A stretch of DNA of 64,000 nt from assembly GCF_900109605.1 (NCBI RefSeq), contig NZ_FOAM01000008.1, positions 161,654 through 225,653 on the forward strand. The letters are read 5' to 3'. The DNA comes from Xaviernesmea oryzae. GTDB lineage: Bacteria; Pseudomonadota; Alphaproteobacteria; Rhizobiales; Rhizobiaceae. The position numbers and the translations under genes were made by a program. The notes beneath the pieces are model-generated. The model saw only the letters and a list, made by a program, of their open reading frames with translations, made no database searches and was not told where the DNA came from. Shown in pieces: positions 28,324 through 34,726 of the stretch (position 1 is the stretch's first letter; every line of letters starts with the position of its first letter).

Positions 28324-29094
28324 CTAGTAGAGCGTGGCCGAAAGCGCTTCGGCCTCGCGGGCAAGCTTGTCTGTCGCCTGGCCCGAGACCAGGGCATAGG
28401 CGACTTCGCCGATCTGCCAGTCGGCGGCTTGCGTCCCGTCGATCCGGTAGAGATGGACGGGACGAACCGAGAAGGCGCCCGGACGCACGGCAAAGAGCGA
28501 GCGCTGCGCGCCTTCATCGGTCGAAATCGCCACTTCGACGCTCGGTCCAAAGCGCGAGGGGAAGATCTGCACATCCACCACCTTCCAGCCGGCCGGTAAA
28601 GTCGGCATGACAATGGCGGTGGCCGCACGAATATCTTCACGGTCATAGGCGAGCGTTTCGGGCTGGGAGCGCATGTTCTCGCGCAGCATGGCTGTCTGAT
28701 GCGCTCTGACGGCTTCCTCCACATGGACGGGCGGCGGCTCCGAGGCGACCACTTCGGTTGCCCTGAAGGGCCCGAGCCAGCTCGTCGCCGTCCAGGCGAA
28801 GGCGATGATGGCAGCCGCTGCGGCCATGCGCCGGCCACGCTCGACCAACAGCGAGAAGCGCAGGCTGCGTTCGAGCCGCCGCGCTGCCTCGCGCGTTTCC
28901 GGCCGTCCCATCGGCTCGCCCTGGCGCAAGGCCAGCTTCAGCCGGCCGCGCAGCGACAGATCGGACATCACCTGGGCGGCAATCGCGGGATGGGCCGCCA
29001 GATGCGCTTCCACCTGAATACGCCGCTCGGGCGGAAGCTGCCCATCGACATAGGCATCCAGATCGCCCTGCAGGATCGGATCAGTCAGCGTCAT
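28324..29094 (-). CDS. Transmembrane anti-sigma factor
   Basis: A 256-aa protein. The N-terminal ~80 residues (LDAYVDGQLPPERRIQVEAHLAAHP) form an anti-sigma domain, but without the H-x3-C-x2-C zinc motif. One membrane segment (about residues 90-108, MAAAAAIIAFAWTATSWLGPF) leads to a ~145-residue periplasmic part. It should hold the neighbouring ECF sigma factor inactive at the membrane until a signal arrives. Its start overlaps the 3' end of the sigma gene by 14 bases, so the two are translated together. Confidence 0.85.
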   Translation of the reverse strand: MTLTDPILQGDLDAYVDGQLPPERRIQVEAHLAAHPAIAAQVMSDLSLRGRLKLALRQGEPMGRPETREAARRLERSLRFSLLVERGRRMAAAAAIIAFAWTATSWLGPFRATEVVASEPPPVHVEEAVRAHQTAMLRENMRSQPETLAYDREDIRAATAIVMPTLPAGWKVVDVQIFPSRFGPSVEVAISTDEGAQRSLFAVRPGAFSVRPVHLYRIDGTQAADWQIGEVAYALVSGQATDKLAREAEALSATLY

Positions 29095-29671
29095 TGTCCG
29101 TACCTCCTACGATCTTCAAGCCGGCGATCCTGACGCCGGGTGCGTTGGCGTCCGGCTTGGCCTCATCCAACTCACTGTCGGGCGCGCGACCTTCTTCCAA
29201 GGCACGAAGCCGGGTTCGGGCGCGGGCGATGCGCGACATCAGCGTGCCCACGGGAATGCCCAGCACCTTGGCGGCCTCCGCGTAAGACAGCTCGTCGACC
29301 GCCACCAGGTGCAGCGCGGCGCGTTGTTCCTCGGGCAGGGACGCAAAGGCCTCGCGAATCTGTCCCAGGCGAACCGCCTCTTCCTGAACCGGGCCACCGG
29401 TCTGCTCGGCCACCAGCGCAGCACCTTCGGCGCGGCTTTCCTGCGAACGCCGCCGCCTCAGGCCGTCGATATGGACATTGTGGAGAATGGCGCGCAGCCA
29501 CGTTCCAAGATTTTCCCCCGTGCGAAAGCTTGGCCGGCGTTCATAGGCGCGCACCAGTGCGTCATGCACCAGATCCTCCGCATCATGCGGATTGCGCGTC
29601 AGCGCCCGGGCATAACGCCTGAGCGCGCCGAGCTGGCCGATCACGTCGAATGGGGTCTTTCCCTTGTCCAT
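29081..29671 (-). CDS. ECF-type RNA polymerase sigma factor
   Basis: A 196-aa group IV sigma factor. Region 2 reads LGALRRYARALTRNPHDAEDLVHDALVRAYERR and region 4 reads SLPEEQRAALHLVAVDELSYAEAAKVLGIPVGTLMSRIARAR. It directs RNA polymerase to ECF promoters. The C-terminal ~40 residues are a polar extension. The ATG at 29671 lacks a ribosome binding site; an ECF-like promoter with its -10 element six bases upstream suggests a leaderless mRNA. It is followed by its anti-sigma gene. Confidence 0.92.
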   Translation of the reverse strand: MDKGKTPFDVIGQLGALRRYARALTRNPHDAEDLVHDALVRAYERRPSFRTGENLGTWLRAILHNVHIDGLRRRRSQESRAEGAALVAEQTGGPVQEEAVRLGQIREAFASLPEEQRAALHLVAVDELSYAEAAKVLGIPVGTLMSRIARARTRLRALEEGRAPDSELDEAKPDANAPGVRIAGLKIVGGTDNDAD

Positions 29672-29677
29672 GACCGA

Positions 29678-29705
29678 TATACGCAAGCCAGCGCAGGCTT
29701 ATTCC
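29678..29705 (-). promoter_or_regulatory. Candidate autoregulated ECF promoter
   Basis: On the minus strand, GGAATA (29705-29700) and CGTATA (29683-29678) are separated by 16 bases, matching the general ECF pattern GGAA-N16-17-CGT. The predicted transcription start falls on or next to the sigma factor ATG at 29671. Self-activation is the usual arrangement for ECF sigma operons but is inferred here. Confidence 0.5.
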
Positions 29706-29948
29706 CGAGGTGCAGAAATTTTTTCGACAAGCTTCAATTTAAGCAGTCGCGCATGCCTCTCGGTTAAGCTTTGTGCCCACATAATCGGCATATGGAGACG
29801 GCCAAGGGTTTGCATGTGCGCCCTGCCAGCCTCCAGGCGGCGGGAGAGGCTTTGAGTCGGCAGCGGAGGAGAGCCTTGCCGGCGCGAACAGGCCCTGCAG
29901 CAGGTTTCGTGCGAGCGGCGAAGGGCCGGTCGCGAGAGGAGCGAAGTC

Positions 29949-30038
29949 ATGGCTGTCTATGCAATGCGTCTTCTGATCCCGATTTTTGGCGCGCTGACCT
30001 GCGGCGCGCTGCTGATGCTGGCGGCCGTCATCGGCTGA
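29949..30038 (+). CDS. Possible 29-aa membrane peptide
   Basis: A short frame encodes 29 residues made of one hydrophobic helix (RLLIPIFGALTCGALLMLAAVIG) after a five-residue polar start. A strong ribosome binding site, AGAGGAG (29935-29941), lies seven bases before the ATG, which is the main support. The function is unknown. It lies between the divergent sigma operon and the convergent ybaK gene. Confidence 0.45.
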   Translation: MAVYAMRLLIPIFGALTCGALLMLAAVIG

Positions 30039-30154
30039 GGTGCAAGGCGGGCCTGCGTCAGATCCCGAACAAGCTCATGCGGCAAAAACCTGCCAAGCGG
30101 GCTTGTGAAGCCGGCTCGCGTAAACCGGGCTGAAAGCGGGTGCGCTCGTTCAGA

Positions 30155-30616
30155 TCAGGCCGAGCAGACGTCGATCCATGTCGCGTCGGTGAGTTCCGCC
30201 ATGCGGTCCGGCGCGATATGCACGGCGGCGTTGATGGCGCCTGCCGCCGGCACCACGATTGGATAGGCCTTCAGCGAGCGGTCGCAATAGATCTTCAGCG
30301 GCTGTGCGAGGCCGAAGGGGCACACACCGCCGACGGGATGGCCGGTTTCGCGCTCGACGGCGTCGAGTTCCAGCATGCGCGGCTTTGCGGAGAACAGGCC
30401 CCGGAATTTCTTGTTGTCCAGCCGCATATGGCCGGCGGTCACGATGAGGATAATGGTGTCGCCGAGGCGCACGGCCAGGGTCTTTGCGATCTGGCCAGGC
30501 TCGACGCCATGGCCTGCCGCTGCTTCCGCCACGGTCGCCGTGCTCTGCTGAAGTTCGATGACCTGGAGATCAGGCGCTGCGGCTGCGAGGAACGCTTTGA
30601 CGGACGAGAGACTCAT
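30155..30616 (-). CDS. YbaK/EbsC-type prolyl-tRNA editing protein
   Basis: A 153-aa single-domain editing enzyme of the YbaK/ProX/INS superfamily, which hydrolyses mischarged tRNA(Pro) (Cys- or Ala-tRNA(Pro)). The conserved lysine lies in QIAKTLAVRLGD, and GHPVGGVCPFG with the later GxIN/A segment follows the family. Full length for a stand-alone YbaK. The ATG at 30616 is the only good start. It is a lone gene. Confidence 0.88.
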   Translation of the reverse strand: MSLSSVKAFLAAAAPDLQVIELQQSTATVAEAAAGHGVEPGQIAKTLAVRLGDTIILIVTAGHMRLDNKKFRGLFSAKPRMLELDAVERETGHPVGGVCPFGLAQPLKIYCDRSLKAYPIVVPAAGAINAAVHIAPDRMAELTDATWIDVCSA

Positions 30617-30802
30617 GGGCGCGCTTCGGTGTGATTAAGGCACAATGGCAATGCATCGGCGTGACGTAAAAGGCGCCGCCGCGCATCATCGGAATGTCTG
30701 CCATCCTCCTTGCGCAAATGCAATCGGCCAAGCCGGGTGCTCCCGCCTGGCCGATGGACTTAATTTCCTGCCGAATCCCGCGACCGGACCGAGCGTCTCC
30801 GC

Positions 30803-30994
30803 TCAGTCGTCGTTGGTGGCGTCGAGCTGATCGGGGCGCTTGCCCTCCTGATGGGTTGGCAGATAGCCATTGGCGGAAAAATAGGCCTTGAGAATGTCCG
30901 ACAGGGCCGCATGACGATCTGCCAGATGTGGATGATCGGTCAGGAAATCGGCCAATGCTTTCTCAATGTCGGGCGAGAAGGTCTGGGTTTCCAT
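30803..30994 (-). CDS. Small hypothetical protein
   Basis: A 63-aa soluble, acidic protein (METQTFSPDIEKALADFL... with HPHLADRH and KAYFSANGYLP). The function is unknown. The ATG at 30994 has GGAG eight bases upstream; an upstream in-frame ATG seven codons earlier is less likely. It lies 13 bases after a GlsB-family gene on the same strand and is probably co-transcribed. Confidence 0.65.
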   Translation of the reverse strand: METQTFSPDIEKALADFLTDHPHLADRHAALSDILKAYFSANGYLPTHQEGKRPDQLDATNDD

Positions 30995-31007
30995 GATCTC
31001 GTCTCCG

Positions 31008-31262
31008 TCAGGCACGCTTGAGCACGCGGATCAGAGCCAGCAGGATCACTGCGCCAAGGGTGGCGTGCACGATCGCCGCGAGAATGCCGCCATCAAGACG
31101 AAAGCCAAGCCGCGGGAAGAGGGCGCCAGCGATGACCGCGCCGATAATGCCGATGACGATGTTACCGAGCAGGCCGAAACCGCCACCGGCGACAATGAGG
31201 CCGGCCAGCCAGCCGGCAATCGCGCCGATCAGAAGAAAGATGAGAAGGCTTTCGATACCCAT
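31008..31262 (-). CDS. GlsB/YeaQ/YmgE family stress-response membrane protein
   Basis: An 84-aa protein with three hydrophobic helices and the family glycine pattern (IGAIAGWLAGLIVAGGGFGLLGNIVIGIIGAVIAG...). Members are often called transglycosylase-associated proteins; their molecular role is unknown, though many are stress induced. The ATG at 31262 with AAAGGAA upstream sets the start; a longer reading has an N-terminus unlike the family. Confidence 0.88.
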   Translation of the reverse strand: MGIESLLIFLLIGAIAGWLAGLIVAGGGFGLLGNIVIGIIGAVIAGALFPRLGFRLDGGILAAIVHATLGAVILLALIRVLKRA

Positions 31263-31490
31263 GGATGGTTCCTTTCCATTTGACTGAAAAGGGAGATAGG
31301 GCAGGCTGCGGCTTTGTTGAGAGGGATCTTTGTGCAAGTCCGCCACAATCGCGTGACGGATGTGCCTGCCATAGGGGCACATAACAGACGGCTGGCCTGA
31401 CAGGAAAAGGGCGCGCCCGATCCGGTGGTCTCGGTCCCGGACAAAGAAAAGGCGGCTGGGCATCTGATGCCGCAAGCCGCCGATTGACGA

Positions 31491-31604
31491 TCAGAAAACG
31501 GGTGTCACCGTCTTCCGCCGTGGTCTTTCGATATTGATAAGGAGGGACACTGCCGTAAGCGTCAGAGCCGCTATCAGAAGTGCGCCCGCTGCCAGAACAG
31601 TCAT
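31491..31604 (-). CDS. Possible 37-aa single-pass membrane protein
   Basis: A short frame encodes one hydrophobic helix (MTVLAAGALLIAALTLTAVSLL) followed by a basic tail (NIERPRRKTVTPVF). GGGACTGGGA just upstream gives a plausible ribosome binding site. A reading from 31724 (77 aa) is open but would run through the CtrA-type site at 31682-31696. The function is unknown. Confidence 0.4.
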   Translation of the reverse strand: MTVLAAGALLIAALTLTAVSLLINIERPRRKTVTPVF

Positions 31605-31681
31605 TGTTCCCAGTCCCCGCTTCGCAGCATCCTCATGATGCCGCACCGCCCGAATGGCCCCGTAAGAAGCTTTTCCGAGTG

Positions 31682-31696
31682 TTAACGGATTTTTAA
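31682..31696. promoter_or_regulatory. CtrA-type binding site
   Basis: TTAA-N7-TTAA exactly matches the full consensus for the alphaproteobacterial cell-cycle regulator CtrA. It lies 78-92 bases upstream of the 37-aa membrane frame (minus strand) and about 615 bases before icpA. Binding is inferred from the motif. Confidence 0.45.
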
Positions 31697-31961
31697 CCAT
31701 CGACAGGGAAAACGGCAAGTGCAAGTTCCTATCGATGAGAAATCGGGGTGAGATCTTTTTTGCCCGATCTCGGCGATCGACATGACTTTAGTCACTTCGT
31801 TTTTTAGACAATGCATTGCTACAATTTGATTTTATTTCTGTCGAGCTGATCTGCAAGCCTTCAGCCAGCGGCACTTGACCGGCCCGAGCGAGGCATGAGA
31901 ACGGCGTTCGCCGCATCAACTGGTAACTATCCACAGAAACGCTGATATGCGGAGCGCCGAT

Positions 31962-31990
31962 GTTAACGTTCGCGCAACACATTAACCATA
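31962..31990 (+). promoter_or_regulatory. Candidate motility-class promoter element upstream of icpA
   Basis: GTTAACGTTCGCGCAAC is followed after nine bases by ATA. The first part matches 41124-41138 upstream of fliF except for one extra base, and the CGCAA(G/C)-N9-(C/A)TA spacing matches fliF, flgB and motA. The leader to icpA would be long (about 310 bases). Confidence 0.4.
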
Positions 31991-32310
31991 AAGATGAGGG
32001 ACGCGTCGAAATGGGAATGCGACCACGGCATCCCAGAGGCATGAAGCCGAAGCCGACGCACCGGTAGCAACCCGGTATGACCAGCCGGAATGGGTGAGCC
32101 AGGCGGCTCGGCCATCGCACGTCCCTTCAGGGCCGGCGTTGATCGACGTTTGCTGGCGCGCATGTTTGACGGCCGGTCTTCCGACGGGCACCCCTCTCGG
32201 CGCCCGTGTGTGAGGCGCCGACACCGATCCGGTTCATCTCAAGCAGTGCAGTTTAGCGCCGGCGGCCTTTTGGCTTGTCCGGTCATGGTCTCGGTGCGGG
32301 CGGAGTGACG

Positions 32311-33960
32311 GTGCGGCAGGAACCCACGGCAGAACAGAACAGGAAAGCGCAAGCAGGCAGCCTGCTTGAGCGCCTGAGATTTGCCGACCTCGACGAGGCC
32401 GCCGGCGATGCCGTGCGTGCGCACCGTCAGGAGCTTCTGCCTTCGATCGAACTTGGCCTGCGCGATCTTTTCCAGCGCCTGCAGACCCATCCCGAAGCAG
32501 CCCGCCATTTCTCCAGCGACCGCCAGATCGATCGCCTGCATGATCTCTGCGCCGCCCATTGGAGCGTGCTGACCGACGCCCGGTTCGACAGCCTTTATGC
32601 CGAGCGCGTCAAGGTGTTGTCCGATGCCTGCGGCAAGATGGGACTCGATCCGCGCTGGCTGCTGTCCGGCCATGGTGTCGTTCTCGAACATGTTCTCGGC
32701 GCCGTGATCGACGAAGCCTGGCCGCGCTCGCTGCTATCGGGCGCCAAATCACGCCGTCAGGAGGTGCTCGATCTCGTCGGTGCCCTGATCCGCCTCGTCT
32801 TTGTCGATGCCGAGGTCGCCGTTTCCCTGCGTTTCAACGAACAGCGTCAGGCTCATCACCGCCAGATGGCCGAAGCCCAGCGGGAGGAGGAGGCAAGCGT
32901 CGACGGTTTGTTCGCCCCGCTGATCGAAGCCTTGAAAGCCGGCGAGCTCTCCGCCCGTCTGCCGGACGACGTGCCGCAGGCCTATCAACCCCTGGCGCGC
33001 GGCATGAACGAAGCGCTCGCCGCCGCCGAAGCCGCGATTGAGAAGGCGCGCGCCGAGATCGTGGGCATGTCGCCTGTGGCCGGTGCGCTTGCCACGCGCG
33101 GCCAGGCTCTGGCCGAGGGCGCGCAGGCGCAGGGCGAGGCGCTTGCCGCCACGCTTGAAGGCATGGGCGAAACCGGTGAGCGCCTGCGTGCAGTCGCCGA
33201 ACGCACCCGTGCGGCGGAAAAGGATGCCGGCCTCACCCGTCAGGCCGTCGAACAGACCGGCAGCGTCGTTGGCCAGGCGATTGCCGCCATGGCCGATATC
33301 GAGCGCTCCGCCGAGAAGATCGGCCAGATCATTGGCGTGATCGACGAAATCGCGTTCCAGACCAATCTGCTGGCGCTCAATGCCGGCATCGAGGCCGCGC
33401 GCGCCGGTGAGAGCGGACGCGGCTTTGCGGTCGTTGCCCAGGAAGTGCGCGCACTGGCGCAGCGTTCTGGCGATGCCGCGCGCGAGATCAAGCAGCTCGT
33501 CGGCGAGACAAAGGGGCAGGTCGAGGCGGGTGTCACCCGCGTTGCCCGCACGCAGGACGCCATCGGCCAAGTCGTGGACCGGATCCATGGCATCAGCGAC
33601 GTGGTCGCCGAGATTGCCGAGGGAACCGCCGGCCGGATGGACGAGCTCACGGCACTACGCGCGGCACTCGCGCAGGCCGCCGCTGCCGCGCGCACACTCG
33701 AATCCGATGGAACACAGGCCGCAGCCGAAGCCGGCCAGATTTGCCAGGGGCTGGCTGCGCTGACCGAGGCGATCGCGGCGCTGCAGACCGGTTCTGCACG
33801 GTCCTCCGCCCCTGCTGCGGCGCGTCTTCCGGCCGCAGCGCCCGCGTCCAGGCCACCCCGTCACGTTCCGCCTCCGGCCAATCGACCGGTCGAGGAGGAC
33901 GAGGAAGACGATGTTTTGGCCGTGCCGTCCCCGGCGCGGCGTGCGGCATGGGGGCGCTGA
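32311..33960 (+). CDS. icpA: Cytoplasmic globin-coupled chemoreceptor (IcpA-type)
   Basis: A 549-aa soluble chemoreceptor, first gene of the chemotaxis operon as in Sinorhizobium. The N-terminal ~165 residues are a protoglobin-like sensor (RLRFADLDEAAGDAVRAHR ... GLDPRWLLSGHGVVLEHVL). The C-terminal part is an MCP signalling domain with EIAFQTNLLALNAGIEAARAG. No membrane segment exists. The residue aligning with the heme-ligating His of the family (GxxHxRIGL) is Cys107 (SDACGKMGL), so heme binding is uncertain. The start is taken as GTG at 32311 with GGAG six bases upstream; GTG at 32305 and TTG at 32275 are alternatives. Confidence 0.85.
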   Translation: MRQEPTAEQNRKAQAGSLLERLRFADLDEAAGDAVRAHRQELLPSIELGLRDLFQRLQTHPEAARHFSSDRQIDRLHDLCAAHWSVLTDARFDSLYAERVKVLSDACGKMGLDPRWLLSGHGVVLEHVLGAVIDEAWPRSLLSGAKSRRQEVLDLVGALIRLVFVDAEVAVSLRFNEQRQAHHRQMAEAQREEEASVDGLFAPLIEALKAGELSARLPDDVPQAYQPLARGMNEALAAAEAAIEKARAEIVGMSPVAGALATRGQALAEGAQAQGEALAATLEGMGETGERLRAVAERTRAAEKDAGLTRQAVEQTGSVVGQAIAAMADIERSAEKIGQIIGVIDEIAFQTNLLALNAGIEAARAGESGRGFAVVAQEVRALAQRSGDAAREIKQLVGETKGQVEAGVTRVARTQDAIGQVVDRIHGISDVVAEIAEGTAGRMDELTALRAALAQAAAAARTLESDGTQAAAEAGQICQGLAALTEAIAALQTGSARSSAPAAARLPAAAPASRPPRHVPPPANRPVEEDEEDDVLAVPSPARRAAWGR

Positions 33961-34044
33961 GATGGCTTTTGCCCTGATGCCCAACGCTCCCTTCTTGCCT
34001 GCCGCGCCCGGTCTCCGTTCGCGTCCTCGATGAAAGAAAGCCTG

Positions 34045-34335
34045 ATGTCCAAGACAAACACTGCGAAGACGCTTCCGCTGGCGCCGGTTCTCGATCTCAA
34101 CGCCGCTTCGGAGCTGCATGAAAAGCTGATGGGGCTGCGCGGCAGCGACATCGTGATCGACGCCTCCAAGGTCGAGCGAGTCGGCGCGCTGTGCGTCCAG
34201 GTCCTGATGGCTGGCGCGAAGAGCTGGCAGGCCGATAATCTGTCCTTCGTCATCTCCCAGGCGTCGGATGCCTTTTCCAAAACCACACAGCTCATCGGGG
34301 TGAACGTGGATCACCTGATGGCCAAGGAGAATTGA
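34045..34335 (+). CDS. cheS: CheS, STAS-domain chemotaxis protein
   Basis: A 96-aa single STAS-like domain (LDLNAASELHEKLMGLRGSDIVIDASKVERVGALCVQVLMAGAKSW). In Sinorhizobium, CheS (97 aa, same operon position) binds CheA and speeds dephosphorylation of the sink protein CheY1. An upstream ATG at 34030 adds five residues. It ends one base before cheY1. Confidence 0.85.
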   Translation: MSKTNTAKTLPLAPVLDLNAASELHEKLMGLRGSDIVIDASKVERVGALCVQVLMAGAKSWQADNLSFVISQASDAFSKTTQLIGVNVDHLMAKEN

Positions 34336-34336
34336 A

Positions 34337-34702
34337 ATGAAGAAAAAGGTTCTGACGGTCGATGACTCGCGCACGATCCGCAACATGCTGCTCGTGACGC
34401 TCAACAATGCCGGCTTTGAAACGATCCAGGCTGAAGACGGTGTCGAAGGTCTCGAGGTACTCGAAGACTGTAATCCTGATGTGATCGTGACCGACATCAA
34501 CATGCCGCGTCTCGACGGCTTCGGCTTCATCGAGGGCGTGCGCCGCAACGAAAAATACCGTGCGATCCCGATCCTTGTTCTGACGACCGAAAGCGACGCG
34601 GAAAAGAAGAATCGCGCCCGCCAGGCCGGCGCCACCGGCTGGATTGTCAAGCCCTTCGATCCGACCAAGCTCATCGACGCCATCGAGCGCGTCACCGCTT
34701 AA
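34337..34702 (+). CDS. cheY1: Chemotaxis response regulator CheY1
   Basis: A 121-aa single receiver domain. The acidic pocket is Asp9/Asp10, the phosphorylation site Asp53 (VTDINMP), the switch Thr83/84 (VLTTES) and the conserved lysine Lys105 (VKPF). By analogy with Sinorhizobium it acts as a phosphate sink, drawing phosphoryl groups back from CheY2 through CheA. Its place between cheS and cheA matches that role. Confidence 0.92.
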   Translation: MKKKVLTVDDSRTIRNMLLVTLNNAGFETIQAEDGVEGLEVLEDCNPDVIVTDINMPRLDGFGFIEGVRRNEKYRAIPILVLTTESDAEKKNRARQAGATGWIVKPFDPTKLIDAIERVTA

Positions 34703-34726
34703 AATCGAGCCAGGACTCATAATCCC

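Larger units (their letters stand above)
31605..32310. other. Regulatory region upstream of the chemotaxis operon
   Basis: About 700 bases with no convincing gene. It is AT-richer than its surroundings from 31660 to 31860. It holds a full CtrA-type site (31682-31696) and the motif GTTAACGTTCGCGCAA (31962-31977), shared with the fliF upstream region and continuing as CGCAAC-N9-ATA (31973-31990). Confidence 0.5.
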
